Shown: positions 20,186 through 31,199 of the stretch, piece by piece
Layout: every line of letters begins with the position of its first letter
How positions within the stretch are numbered: position 1 is the first letter of the stretch
Assembly (NCBI RefSeq): GCF_947648125.1
Contig: NZ_CANSMR010000015.1
Location: 124,001-188,000 of the forward strand
Source: an uncultured Bradyrhizobium sp.
GTDB lineage: Bacteria > Pseudomonadota > Alphaproteobacteria > Rhizobiales > Xanthobacteraceae
Reading direction: 5' to 3'
Length of the DNA stretch: 64,000 nt
Translations under genes and position numbers: made by a program
The notes under the pieces: model-generated
Told to the model about the DNA's origin: nothing
The model's input: the letters and a program-made list of their open reading frames with translations, nothing else
Databases searched by the model: none

Positions 20186-21130
20186 TCAAGCGCGCCGGCT
20201 TGCGGCAGCCGGCGTTATCTCATGCGAGCACTCGCCGTCCCGGCAGTTCTTGAAGAATTCGATCATCCATCGTGCCGCGGGTCCCGGCGGCTCGGCAGCC
20301 CGGTAGGCCGCGAACATCGGTAGCGGCAGTCCGCCGGGTGGCGCTTCCTCGATCGCGAGTTCGACCAGCCGCCCCGCGGCGATGTCGTTTGCCACGGTGT
20401 GATAGGGCATGCCTCCCCATCCGAGGCCATTGAGGAGAAACGCATGCTTGGCGAAGAGATCCGCCAGGCGCCACGTCGACGGGGACATCACGCCGATCTC
20501 GCGGCCCTGCGAAAGGGTCGAGCGATCGGTCAGGACGAGTTGCACATGCCGCGCCAGCTCCTCTTTCGGAATGGCTCCCCGATAGGAAGCCAGCGGGTGG
20601 TTCGCAGCAGCCACGAACATGAACTTGATGCTGGCCACGCGCTCCTTGACAAGGTCGGGCGGAAGCGACGGCAGCGACCCCACGATCCCGACGCTCACGC
20701 GTCCGTCGATCACCGGTTGCACGGCGCCTCCGAGCGCCTCGACATAGAGCCGCAGCGGCGTCGCCGGAAACTGGGCGCGAAATTGCCGGGCAAATTCGGC
20801 GACGGCCTCGATCGGCAGAAAGACGTCCACGACCGCGGTCAACTCGGCCTCGAGCCCGCCGGCTATGCCCTTCGCGCGCGCCTTCATGGCGTCGACGCCG
20901 CTCATGACCGTCCGCGCGTCCGCCAGCAGGATGACGCCTTCCGTCGTCAGCTTCGGATAACGGCCAGCGCGGTCGAACAAGACGACCCCGAGATGGGCCT
21001 CCAGGTTCAGGATTGCCTCACTGACCGCCGATTGGGTCCGGTGCACACGGCGCGCGGCGGCCGAGAAGCTGCCTTCATCGGTGGCGGCCAGGAACATTCG
21101 CAGCTGATCGAACGATACGCTTTCAAGCAT
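20186..21130 (-). CDS. LysR-family transcriptional regulator
   Basis: A 314-residue LysR regulator: N-terminal winged HTH (FDQLRMFLAATDEGSFSAAARRVHRTQSAVSEAI) and a C-terminal effector domain. It is divergent from the ene-reductase gene at 21272, with a 141-base shared control region containing GTATCAGTATATAG, so it most likely regulates that gene, as LysR proteins commonly do. The inducer is unknown; electrophiles such as quinones or enals would fit the neighbour. Confidence 0.88.
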   Translation of the reverse strand: MLESVSFDQLRMFLAATDEGSFSAAARRVHRTQSAVSEAILNLEAHLGVVLFDRAGRYPKLTTEGVILLADARTVMSGVDAMKARAKGIAGGLEAELTAVVDVFLPIEAVAEFARQFRAQFPATPLRLYVEALGGAVQPVIDGRVSVGIVGSLPSLPPDLVKERVASIKFMFVAAANHPLASYRGAIPKEELARHVQLVLTDRSTLSQGREIGVMSPSTWRLADLFAKHAFLLNGLGWGGMPYHTVANDIAAGRLVELAIEEAPPGGLPLPMFAAYRAAEPPGPAARWMIEFFKNCRDGECSHEITPAAASRRA

Positions 21131-21271
21131 CGCGCCCTCATATCGGCTGATCCGATGGATAGTATCAGTATATAGTGGCTACCGCCGATATGACCAAATC
21201 CTACTTCTGCCCTTGAAAGGCACCTCCTCCTCGCAGCGAGGCGTCTGGAGCAAAGATAGGGAACCTACAAA

Positions 21272-22354
21272 ATGGCACTCGGCACACAAAGATTTCTGCC
21301 CGTCCGTGTCGGACGCAACACCCTCGCCAACCGGTTGGTCATGTCACCGATGACCCGAAGCCGCGCGGGACTCGATGGCACGCCGGGCGACCTCGCGGCC
21401 GAATACTACGCCCAGCGCGCCAGCGTCGGCCTGATCGTCACCGAAGGCACGCAGCCCTCGGATGACGGCCAGGGCTATCTCGCCACGCCCGGCATCTACA
21501 CCGCCGCGCACGTCGCCGGCTGGAAGAAGGTGACGAAAGCCGTGCACGACAAAGGTGGCCATATCTACATCCAGCTGATGCATGCAGGACGGATGTCGCA
21601 CCCCGACAATACGCCGCATCATCGTCAGGGCGTTGCACCGTCCGCCATCGCCCCCGGAGCGCCGATGTTCACGGCGACCGGCATGAAGGACATTCCGGTG
21701 CCGCGCGCGCTGTCGATCGAAGAGATCCGCCAGACAGTCGCTGATTTCCGTCATGCGGCGCGCGCCGCCCTCGAGGCTGGTGCTGATGGCGTCGAGATCC
21801 ACGGCGCGAATGGTTATCTCGTGCAGCAGTTCCTCGCGCCAAGCGCCAACACGCGCACCGACCAATATGGCGGCTCGATCGAGAACCGCGCGCGCTTTGC
21901 CATCGAAGTCGCGACCGCGATCGCTGCGGAGATCGGCGCGGACAGGACGGCGATCCGCTTGTCGCCCGGCTCGGAGCTCGGCGGCATCGACGAAGGTCCT
22001 GACGGCCCTGCCCTGTATCGCCACCTGGTCGCGGAACTCGACAAGCTTGGCCTTGCCTACCTTCATGTCCTCTACAACGGCGACGAGCGCCTGATGGCCG
22101 ACCTACGGGCGCTGTGGCAGCGGCCGCTGATCCTGAACCGTCCCGGTCATCCCGCCGCGCAGATCGGCGCCGATCTCGCGTCGGGCCTGGCGGATCTTGA
22201 AGCCTATGGACGGTTGGTCCTCGCCAACCCGGATTTCGTCGCGCGGCTGAAGACCGGCGCGCCGATGAACGAAGCCGATCACACCACCTTCTTCGGCGGT
22301 ACGGCGCGCGGCTATACCGATTATCCGGTGCTGGAGGCAGCCGCGGCGCTTTGA
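21272..22354 (+). CDS. Old-yellow-enzyme family alkene reductase (NemA-like)
   Basis: A 360-residue FMN-dependent TIM barrel that reduces activated C=C bonds with NADPH. Visible: N-terminal VMSPMTRSRAGLDG, IVTEGTQPSDDGQGY, the substrate-binding pair in HGANGYLVQQFL (His-x-x-Asn, classical OYE type), and RTDQYGGSIENRARF. An AGGGAA ribosome site precedes the ATG. The gene is divergent from its probable LysR regulator and followed by a strong terminator. Confidence 0.92.
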   Translation: MALGTQRFLPVRVGRNTLANRLVMSPMTRSRAGLDGTPGDLAAEYYAQRASVGLIVTEGTQPSDDGQGYLATPGIYTAAHVAGWKKVTKAVHDKGGHIYIQLMHAGRMSHPDNTPHHRQGVAPSAIAPGAPMFTATGMKDIPVPRALSIEEIRQTVADFRHAARAALEAGADGVEIHGANGYLVQQFLAPSANTRTDQYGGSIENRARFAIEVATAIAAEIGADRTAIRLSPGSELGGIDEGPDGPALYRHLVAELDKLGLAYLHVLYNGDERLMADLRALWQRPLILNRPGHPAAQIGADLASGLADLEAYGRLVLANPDFVARLKTGAPMNEADHTTFFGGTARGYTDYPVLEAAAAL

Positions 22355-22385
22355 TGTCGATCCGTTAGAAAAGGCCTAAGGAAAA

Positions 22386-22416
22386 GAAAACCTCCGGCAG
22401 ACCGCCGGAGGTTTTC
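22386..22416. terminator. 13-bp perfect hairpin with A/T flanks
   Basis: GAAAACCTCCGGC (22386-22398) pairs perfectly with GCCGGAGGTTTTC (22404-22416) around a 5-base loop. It lies between the convergent ene-reductase and NIPSNAP genes, with an A run on one side and a T run on the other, so it should terminate both. Confidence 0.85.
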
Positions 22417-22445
22417 TCAATTGCACGGGCCGTGGTTCAACCGCG

Positions 22446-22772
22446 TCACTTCACCGACGAGAACGCGGTCGGCACCAGAAGCTGGTTTTCGATGGTGAGA
22501 ACGATCTGGCCGTCCTCCTCGGTCTTGGCGCGTGCGGCGATCCATTCCGGATCGGTCGCGAACGCAGTCCACTTCTTCTCGCGCTCGGCGAGCGATTCCC
22601 AGGCCAGCAGATAGGTCAGGTCCTGGTTGGATTCGCCGACCAGCGTCGTGAAGAAGCCGGCCTGCCTGATGCCATGCTTGTCCCAGAGCTTCAGCGTGAT
22701 GGTCTCGAAGCGCTTGAGCAGCGCCGGCAGGCGGCCCGGCAGGCAGCGATAGACGCGGGTCTCGTAGATCAT
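22446..22772 (-). CDS. NIPSNAP family protein
   Basis: A 108-residue protein with the NIPSNAP pattern: MIYETRVYRCLPGRLPALLKRFE at the start, GFFTTLVGESNQDLTYLLAWESLAEREKKWTAFATDPEW in the middle, and a C-terminal strand. It has a dimeric alpha-beta barrel fold by family. Biochemical role unknown. The start at 22772 is the natural beginning of the domain. Confidence 0.85.
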   Translation of the reverse strand: MIYETRVYRCLPGRLPALLKRFETITLKLWDKHGIRQAGFFTTLVGESNQDLTYLLAWESLAEREKKWTAFATDPEWIAARAKTEEDGQIVLTIENQLLVPTAFSSVK

Positions 22773-23008
22773 TGGCGATACTCCCAGATCGTGTTCGCGA
22801 AAGGCGCGAGTTCTGACAACAAACCCGGGTCAAGTCAAAATCGCCAAGTCAAATTGACGTGGTTCAGCCCCTCGCCGCGAGCATGGCCCGTCCGCAGGCG
22901 CCGCACACCTTCACATCAGCTTCACCTCGCCGACAAACTTGGGCGCTTGCAATAATTGCCCGCCCGTCCGCCATCATCTATACAACCCTTAAGTGAAAGA
23001 GGTGGCGA

Positions 23009-25846
23009 ATGTATCTCATGAGATCGTTGCGCGCTGGCTTGTTGCTGGTGGCTGCACTCGGATGTCTTTTGGGATGTCATGGCGCCGCGGCCCAACAGGC
23101 GACCGATAACGGGCTCAAGGAAGTCCAACTCGGCAAAGATGCGTTTACCCTGGGCGATCCGGTGCCGGCCTGGGTCGAGCAACTACCGATCCCGGAGGTC
23201 CCCAAGACCGCATCATTGCCGGTGGTCATCCGTCTTGCTGACAGTCAATACCGGCTTGGAAAAACTTCCGAGCTCTACTTCCGGCGCGCGATGCAGATCA
23301 ACGATGCCGCAGCGCTGACAGCGGCCGGACGCCTTTCGATCGCATTCGCCCCCGAATATGAGCATGTCCAGCTTCACACGATCCGCATCTATCGCGGACA
23401 GGAACAGTTCGATCGGACGCTGACATCCAACATCCGCTTCCTGCAGCGCGAGCAGGATCTCGAGCGCGGCGTCTATAGCGGCCGGGTGACCGCCTCCATC
23501 CTGATCGACGATTTGCGCGTCGGCGACACGCTCGAGATCGCCTATACGAGCTCGGGTCAAAATCCGGTGTTCGGCGGCAAGGCCTTCGGCGCGGCGCCGT
23601 GGGACCAGAACGCACCAACGTTGCGGCGGCGGGTCATTCTGAACTATCCAACCGACCGATCGATCGCCTGGCGCGTGGTCGGCGACCGGCCGCTGCCTCC
23701 TCTCATTCCAGCCGAGTCCGTGCGCAACGGATTTCGGCGCGTCAGCTTCGAGCAGCAGCCATTGCCTGGATTTCCCGGAGAGACGATGGCTCCGCCCGAT
23801 TTCTTCGGGCTCCGCTTCGTGCAATTCACCGAGTTTGCGAGCTGGAGCGATGTCGCGGCCTGGGCGAGCAACCTGTTCGAGGCAAGCGCGCCAAAGGACG
23901 GTGAGTTTCAGGATGTCGTGAAGCGGATCAAGGCGCTGCCGTCCGAGCCGGTCCGAGCCATGGCCGCGCTCGAGTTCGTGCAATCGCAGATCCGGTATTT
24001 CTCGGTCGCGCTCGGCGAAAGCTCGCACCGGCCAACCCAACCCGACGAGGTGCTGCGCCGCCGCTACGGCGACTGCAAGGACAAGTCGCTGTTGCTGGTC
24101 ACCCTGCTCCGCGAGCTCGGCATCACGAGCCGACCCGTGCTGCTGCAGGCCGGACGCCATGGCGGACTGGAGAAAATGCTGCCCAGCCCGCAGTTCTTCG
24201 ATCATGCCATCGTCGAGGCCACGGTCGGCGGCAAGCCCTATTTCCTCGACCCGACGCGGCTGGGCCAGCATGGCGAGCTCGACCGGGCGGGCCAAGCGCA
24301 TAGCGGGGTCCAGGTCCTCGTCGCGGCGCGCGAGACCGATGCCGTCTCGCGCGTTCCCGTCGACACCGGCGATGTCGTCGGCAATGAAATCACCGAACGC
24401 GCAACGCTGGCCAAGTTCGGCGAAGAGGGTCAACTCGACGTCCGGCGCGTCTGGCGCGGGCTTGGCGCCGAGCAACTCCGTGTCGTGCTTGAACGGGCAT
24501 CGCGCGAGCAGACCGCCAGGTTCGTCCGGGATGCCCTGGAACGCCGCTATCCCGGCGCGACGCTGGTCGGCGAACCGGTCGTGCAGAACGACACCGTGAA
24601 GAACGAGCTCTCGATCACGGCGCATTACCGGATTCCGAAGCTCGCCACGGAGGTGGAAGCGAACTGGGTCGTCAGCTACGCGCTGGATAACATGCAGAAT
24701 GTCCTGATCGCCTCGCAATCGGCAAACCGCACCATGCCGCTGCGGATTCCAGGCTTCCCGTTCCACGGCAAATACAGTTTCGAGATGAGCTTTCCCGAGC
24801 AGGTCAGCGCCAGCATCGACCCGCGCGAGCACACCATCTCCAACAAGTATTTCAACGCCACGGTCACCGAATATTTTCGCGGCAGCAATGCCAGGAAGAC
24901 CGTCGAGCTGAAAACGCTGCAGCCGTCGGTCGAGCCGGCGGATTACCCTGGCTATGCCGAGGACCTCCGTTCGCTCAACAAGGCGATCGGCGGCGCCTTT
25001 GCGGTCAACAAGGCGATGCTCAACAACAATGCCGCCGAGGCGGATATCGCGCACCGTCTGCACGAGCAGCACGAGGAGATCATCAAGAAGACCACCGAGA
25101 GCATCGATGGCGGCAAGCTCACCGGCAGCGATCTGGCCAACAGTTATTGCCTGCGCGGCCATGCCAGGGCCGACCTCGACCGCGTTGACGAGGCTCTGCA
25201 GGATACCAACACGGCCGTGCGCCTCGCGCCGACCGCCCCGAACATCCTGACGTGCCGCGCCAGCGTCTATTTTCAGTCGGGACAGTTCGACAAGAGCATA
25301 ACCGACTACTCCAACGCGATCGCGCTGGGCGGTGGCGTCGACGGCCTCGCGTTCCGCTGGCGCGGCGTGTCGCGGGTCTATGCCGGGCGGATGCAGGAGG
25401 CCATCGAGGATTTCGCCAAGGCGAGCGAACTCGGCGACCGCGAGGCCCGGCTCTACAGCGACATGTGGCTGGTTGCGACCTACGGCCGCCTCGGCAAGCC
25501 GGTCCCCGCCGATATGGTCAAGCGCGCCGCGACTGAGGTTCAAGGTGAATGGCCGCGTGCCGGCCTCGCCATGCTGGCGGGACTGATATCGCCGGACGAC
25601 GTGCTCAAATCGCTCGAGAAAAAGGCCGGCGACGAGCGCCAGATGGCGCTGGCGGAAGCCTATTTCTATATCGGCCTGCGCAACCTCGCGCTCGGCGACA
25701 CCACGCAGGCGCAGGTGTTCTTCCAGAAGACGCGCGATATCGGCGTAATCGAGTATGTCGAAAATGACTGCGCTGCGTTCGAGCTCGACCGTCTGAAGAA
25801 GCTGGGCGCGACGACGTCAGCCAAGCCAGGTGCGGTCGCCCACTGA
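23009..25846 (+). CDS. DUF3857 / transglutaminase-like lipoprotein with TPR region
   Basis: A 945-residue exported protein. The N-terminus has a hydrophobic signal ending in a lipobox LLGC (Cys23). A DUF3857 beta-domain (about residues 60-290) is followed by a transglutaminase-like cysteine-protease fold with the full triad C356 (YGDCKDKS), H399 (FDHAIVEA) and D414 (YFLDPTR). A DUF3858-like region follows, then TPR-like helical repeats from about residue 690. Members of this architecture occur widely but their substrates are unknown. GAGGTGG precedes the ATG. Not in an evident operon. Confidence 0.85.
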   Translation: MYLMRSLRAGLLLVAALGCLLGCHGAAAQQATDNGLKEVQLGKDAFTLGDPVPAWVEQLPIPEVPKTASLPVVIRLADSQYRLGKTSELYFRRAMQINDAAALTAAGRLSIAFAPEYEHVQLHTIRIYRGQEQFDRTLTSNIRFLQREQDLERGVYSGRVTASILIDDLRVGDTLEIAYTSSGQNPVFGGKAFGAAPWDQNAPTLRRRVILNYPTDRSIAWRVVGDRPLPPLIPAESVRNGFRRVSFEQQPLPGFPGETMAPPDFFGLRFVQFTEFASWSDVAAWASNLFEASAPKDGEFQDVVKRIKALPSEPVRAMAALEFVQSQIRYFSVALGESSHRPTQPDEVLRRRYGDCKDKSLLLVTLLRELGITSRPVLLQAGRHGGLEKMLPSPQFFDHAIVEATVGGKPYFLDPTRLGQHGELDRAGQAHSGVQVLVAARETDAVSRVPVDTGDVVGNEITERATLAKFGEEGQLDVRRVWRGLGAEQLRVVLERASREQTARFVRDALERRYPGATLVGEPVVQNDTVKNELSITAHYRIPKLATEVEANWVVSYALDNMQNVLIASQSANRTMPLRIPGFPFHGKYSFEMSFPEQVSASIDPREHTISNKYFNATVTEYFRGSNARKTVELKTLQPSVEPADYPGYAEDLRSLNKAIGGAFAVNKAMLNNNAAEADIAHRLHEQHEEIIKKTTESIDGGKLTGSDLANSYCLRGHARADLDRVDEALQDTNTAVRLAPTAPNILTCRASVYFQSGQFDKSITDYSNAIALGGGVDGLAFRWRGVSRVYAGRMQEAIEDFAKASELGDREARLYSDMWLVATYGRLGKPVPADMVKRAATEVQGEWPRAGLAMLAGLISPDDVLKSLEKKAGDERQMALAEAYFYIGLRNLALGDTTQAQVFFQKTRDIGVIEYVENDCAAFELDRLKKLGATTSAKPGAVAH

Positions 25847-25967
25847 TCTCGGGACCGAAGAGCGTCCCCAACCATACCCCGATACTGCAGGCTGTGGCGC
25901 GGCACCCGCAATGTTGCTGCAATGTTGCTGCCCCTAGAACCAGCGCTTGAAACCCGGATTTGGCGAC

Positions 25968-26642
25968 ATGCGGATACTGCTGGTTGAAGACGAGGCCGAA
26001 ATGGCGGCGGCGCTGTCACAGGCGCTAAAGGGCTACGACATGGTCGTCGATCATGTGCCGACCCTTGCCGAGGCCGAGGAAGCGATTTCCGCCGATGTGC
26101 ATGGCGCCGTTCTGCTCGACCGCCAGCTCCCCGACGGCGACGGCCTCACGCTGATCCCGAAGCTGCGTGCCAAGGCCGACGGCGTTCCGATCATCGTGCT
26201 GACCGCGCGCGGCGACCTCGCCGACCGCATCACCGGCCTCGACAGCGGCGCCGACGATTATCTCGCCAAGCCGTTCGCGGTCGAGGAGCTGTTGGCGCGG
26301 CTGCGCGCCGTGCTGCGCCGTCCCGCCGGCGTGCAGTTCGAAATCATCAAGGCCGGCCGCATGGCGTTCGATTGCAGCCATCGCGAGGCCAGCGTCAATG
26401 GCCGGCCGCTCGACCTGCCGCGGCGCGAGCTGCTGGTGCTGGAGACGCTGCTGCGCCGGATGGGCCGCACCGTACTGCGCGGGACGCTCGAGGAAGCCGT
26501 CTACAATTTCGAGGACGAGATTCAGTCGAACGCGCTCGATGCTCACGTCTCGCGATTGCGGCGCAAGCTCGCCGACTCCGATGCCGGTGTCGAAATCCAC
26601 AGCATCCGGGGCGTGGGCTACCTGCTGAAGCAGGTGTCATGA
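25968..26642 (+). CDS. OmpR-family response regulator
   Basis: A 224-residue regulator: receiver domain with phospho-acceptor D51 (VLLDRQLPDGDG), acidic pair E7-D8, Thr in VLTARG and Lys in LAKPF, then a winged-helix DNA-binding domain (LPRRELLVLETLLRRMGRTV...VSRLRRKL). The ATG at 25968 is chosen because the receiver starts there. Its TGA overlaps the kinase ATG by 4 bases (ATGA), so the pair is translationally coupled. Confidence 0.92.
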   Translation: MRILLVEDEAEMAAALSQALKGYDMVVDHVPTLAEAEEAISADVHGAVLLDRQLPDGDGLTLIPKLRAKADGVPIIVLTARGDLADRITGLDSGADDYLAKPFAVEELLARLRAVLRRPAGVQFEIIKAGRMAFDCSHREASVNGRPLDLPRRELLVLETLLRRMGRTVLRGTLEEAVYNFEDEIQSNALDAHVSRLRRKLADSDAGVEIHSIRGVGYLLKQVS

Positions 26643-28018
26643 GTGACCCCGCCGATCACTACTGCCTGCGCTCGCAACTGAGCTGGCGGCTGGTGACGCT
26701 CCAGGCGCTGCTGCTTGCCATGCTGATCGTCTGCTTGATCAGTGCGTTGTGCGCCACCGGTTTCCTGATCGTTCCGCGCGACGAAGATCACGTCATCTCC
26801 ATCGTGCAGAACGCGATTGCGCGCGATGCGCAGGGCAATCTGGTGTTGCGCTCGACCGCCGACCTCGAGCAGCTTCGCGAGAACACGCCGGACCTCTGGT
26901 TCCTGGTGCGCGACCGGCAAGGCCATTCGCTGTCGGAAGGCGCGGTGCCGCCCGAATTCACGAGAATCGGCGATGCGCTCGACCAGATCAGCCAGGCGAG
27001 GCTCGGCTGGCAGATGTTCGAGGATGATCCGCGCAAGCCGCCGGCGCGACTGAAGCGCGTCAATTCCGACGCTGGCCCGGTGCAGGTGCTCACAGCCACG
27101 CAAGGGCCGACGTCGAGCGTCAAGACAGCCCTCGCCACGACCCTGGCATTCCTTGCCATTGCCCTGCCCGGCCTGTTGCTGATGGCGTGCGCCACTTTCA
27201 TCGCGACGCCGATGGTGGTGAAGCGCGCGTTCGCCGGCCTCGACACCGCGGCCGACCAGGCGCGCCGGATCGATTTCCGCCAGCGCGGAAGCCGGCTGTC
27301 GGCCGACCATTTGCCGCTCGAAGTCGCCCCGCTGGTGAACGCCGTCAACGATGCGCTGACGCGGCTCGACGACGGCTATTCGCGCCATCAGCGCTTCGTC
27401 GCGGATGCCGCGCATGAATTGCGCACGCCGATCGCGATCCTCAACACGCGGCTGGAGTCGCTGCCGCCGGGGCCGGAGAAAACCCGGCTGCTCGAGGATT
27501 CCGCGCGGCTTGCGACGCTCGCCGAGCAGTTGCTCGACATCCAGCGCTTCGACCAGTGCCGCAACCCGTTCGGGCGCGTCGATCTCGTCGCCGTCGCGCG
27601 CAGCGTCGCCGCCGACCTCGCGCCGCTCGCGATCGCGGCCGGATACGAATTGTCGCTCGATACCGCAACCGACCGGGTCGAAACGCTGGGCGACCGCGCT
27701 GCGCTCGAGCGCGCGCTGACCAATCTCGTGCAGAACGCCATCCAGCATGGCGGCCGCCGCGGCACCATCACCATCCATGTCGGCAGCGCCGCCACCGTCG
27801 ACGTCACCGATGAAGGCGACGGCATTCCGAAGGATGAGCGCACCCGGATCTTCGATCCGTTCTATCGGCTTGCGCCGCTCGACCGCGGCGCCGGTCTCGG
27901 ACTCAACATGGTGCGCGAGATCGCAAGACTGCATGGCGGTCACGTCTCCGTGCTGGACGGCCCGAAGGGCGGCGCGAGCTTCCGTCTCACGTTACCGCCG
28001 GCGCCGTTCGCGTCGTAA
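26639..28018 (+). CDS. Sensor histidine kinase partner of the OmpR-type regulator
   Basis: A 459-residue membrane kinase: TM1 at about 19-45, periplasmic sensor loop of about 125 residues, TM2 near 165-190, a HAMP-like linker, the H-box ADAAHELRTPIAI with H259, the N-box LTNLVQNAIQHGG, and G boxes DEGDGIPKDE and GAGLGLNMVREI. The sensor loop has no family I recognise. The gene overlaps the regulator and is followed 103 bases later by a phospholipid methyltransferase-like gene. Confidence 0.92.
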   Translation: MSDPADHYCLRSQLSWRLVTLQALLLAMLIVCLISALCATGFLIVPRDEDHVISIVQNAIARDAQGNLVLRSTADLEQLRENTPDLWFLVRDRQGHSLSEGAVPPEFTRIGDALDQISQARLGWQMFEDDPRKPPARLKRVNSDAGPVQVLTATQGPTSSVKTALATTLAFLAIALPGLLLMACATFIATPMVVKRAFAGLDTAADQARRIDFRQRGSRLSADHLPLEVAPLVNAVNDALTRLDDGYSRHQRFVADAAHELRTPIAILNTRLESLPPGPEKTRLLEDSARLATLAEQLLDIQRFDQCRNPFGRVDLVAVARSVAADLAPLAIAAGYELSLDTATDRVETLGDRAALERALTNLVQNAIQHGGRRGTITIHVGSAATVDVTDEGDGIPKDERTRIFDPFYRLAPLDRGAGLGLNMVREIARLHGGHVSVLDGPKGGASFRLTLPPAPFAS

Positions 28019-28121
28019 CACACGCAACATCGCGCAATGTTGTCGCAATGCAGGCCCCGCAAAGAAGAGATCGCGCCGCGCTATCGAGTCGAGGCGCTGC
28101 GACACCTTGCTGGGAATCCCA

Positions 28122-28787
28122 ATGGCACATGATCTCCTGTCTTTCTTCACGGCGTGGATGGCGGCCCCCGGCCGCGTCGGCGCCATCGCGCCCTCGGGCA
28201 CAGCGCTCGCCGAACTGATCACGCGCGACATCAGCGCCAAGACCGGCCCGGTGCTGGAGCTCGGTCCTGGAACGGGCGCCTTCACCTATCAGCTGCTGAA
28301 GCGCGGCGTGCGCCAGCAGGATCTCACGCTGATCGAATACGGCTCGGATTTCATGCGGCTGTTGCAGCTCCGCTTTCCCGGCGCGCGCGTGCTGTGGATG
28401 GACGCCGCACGGCTGGCCTCGGAACGGCTGTACGAGGGCGCGCCGGTCGGCGCTGTCGTCAGCGGACTGCCGCTGCTCAACATGTCGCCGCGCAAGGTGA
28501 TCTCGATCGTCAACGGCGCATTCAGCTACATGCGTCCCGGCGGCGCGTTCTATCAATTCACCTATGGGATGCGCTGCCCGGTGCCGCGGCCGATCCTCGA
28601 CCGGCTCAGTCTGCGCGCCACGCTGGTCGATCGCGCCATCCTCAACGTGCCGCCCGCCGCGGTTTACCGGCTGACGCGACGCCCGCAATACAAGCTGATC
28701 ACGCGCGACGTCACCCCCGCGACCGATGCAGGTGTCTCGCCGATCAAGAAGGAACGCCGGGCCAGCGAGGACTGCGCCGTCGTGTAA
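28122..28787 (+). CDS. Phospholipid N-methyltransferase-like protein (PmtA type)
   Basis: A 221-residue class I SAM methyltransferase. The SAM motif I is LELGPGTGAFTYQLLKRG, followed by LIEYGSDF and AVVSGLPLLNMSPRK, which match the Sinorhizobium-type phosphatidylethanolamine N-methyltransferase as I know it (LELGPGTG, IEYS.DF, VVSG.PLLN). Such enzymes convert PE to phosphatidylcholine at the membrane. The extra C-terminal 30 residues are polar. Bradyrhizobia have several Pmt paralogs, so this could be a partial-specificity member; a divergent KsgA-like enzyme is less likely. Confidence 0.75.
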   Translation: MAHDLLSFFTAWMAAPGRVGAIAPSGTALAELITRDISAKTGPVLELGPGTGAFTYQLLKRGVRQQDLTLIEYGSDFMRLLQLRFPGARVLWMDAARLASERLYEGAPVGAVVSGLPLLNMSPRKVISIVNGAFSYMRPGGAFYQFTYGMRCPVPRPILDRLSLRATLVDRAILNVPPAAVYRLTRRPQYKLITRDVTPATDAGVSPIKKERRASEDCAVV

Positions 28788-28806
28788 CGGCGCAGCTGAC
28801 GGCCGC

Positions 28807-30444
<1,638 letters not shown>

Positions 30445-30564
30445 TTACCTTTAATCCGCTTCCTGCGATTCGCAAAACGAATCGGCCGTTCCCGGCAAAC
30501 AAACCACCGGGCTGTGGGTTACGTTAAACTGAGAGCGATTTCAGAGCATTAATGAGGGTTTCTG

Positions 30565-30593
30565 ATGCAGGATGCCAGCGCTGCATCCTGCAT
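30565..30593. terminator. 11-bp perfect hairpin between secG and pyrG
   Basis: ATGCAGGATGC (30565-30575) and GCATCCTGCAT (30583-30593) are perfect complements around a 7-base loop. It follows the secG stop on the minus strand and precedes pyrG. No T run follows, so it may be a weak terminator, a processing hairpin or a pyrG leader structure. Confidence 0.5.
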
Positions 30594-30605
30594 GGCCACC
30601 CTGCT

Positions 30606-30995
30606 TTATTGCGACCGTGGTGCCTGCGGGCCGCTCGGAGCCTGCTGCCCCTGCTGCTCGTCGGTCTTCTTCAGCGAATCGAGGATGCCGCCGGAGGTCG
30701 GTGCATTCATCGGCGTGCCGCCGGCCGGCTGGGTCTGCGCCGGTGCGCCGGTGCCGATGATCGAGCTCGGCTTGCGGTCGTAGCCTGCGTACCAGGACAG
30801 GAACAGGCTGGTGAGGAAGAAGCCGGCCGCGAGGATCGCGGTGGTCCGCGACAACAGATTCGCGGTGCCGCGGCTGGACATGAAGCCGGCGCCGCCGCCC
30901 ATACCAAGGCCGCCGCCTTCGGATTTTTGCAACAGCACGGCGCCGATCATGACGGCGACGATCATGAGATGAATAATGATAACGACAGTCTGCAT
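30606..30995 (-). CDS. secG: Preprotein translocase subunit SecG
   Basis: A 129-residue inner-membrane protein with two helices (MQTVVIIIHLMIVAVMIGAVLL, then AAGFFLTSLFLSWYAG) joined by the conserved LLQKSEGGGLGMGGG...SRGTANLLSRTTAIL loop. The C-terminal tail is Gln/Pro-rich and longer than in E. coli, common in rhizobia. I chose ATG 30995, with GGAAGG 6 bases upstream, over the longer frame. SecG stimulates SecYE-dependent export. Confidence 0.92.
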   Translation of the reverse strand: MQTVVIIIHLMIVAVMIGAVLLQKSEGGGLGMGGGAGFMSSRGTANLLSRTTAILAAGFFLTSLFLSWYAGYDRKPSSIIGTGAPAQTQPAGGTPMNAPTSGGILDSLKKTDEQQGQQAPSGPQAPRSQ

Positions 30996-31163
30996 CGCAA
31001 GCCTTCCGTCACAAGCCGCCAAGCGGCCAGACAAACGGCGCTATCGGCTTTGCGGTTTTTCGTGAAGTCGCGCCCTGTTACACGATTGGACCGGGCATTG
31101 TCACCCCCGAGATAGTCGCAATGGCTGACATCTCAAGCGGCGGCGATTGCGTCGGTTCGCGCC

Positions 31164-31193
31164 TTGATCGGAACCGGCCTTTTCCATTATAAT
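31164..31193 (+). promoter_or_regulatory. Promoter giving a probable leaderless XRE-cupin mRNA
   Basis: TTGATC at 31164-31169 and a perfect TATAAT at 31188-31193 are separated by 18 bases. Transcription starting about 7 bases after the -10 element would begin at or next to the ATG at 31200. There is no Shine-Dalgarno sequence before that ATG, in keeping with a leaderless transcript. Confidence 0.65.
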
Positions 31194-31199
31194 AGACAT

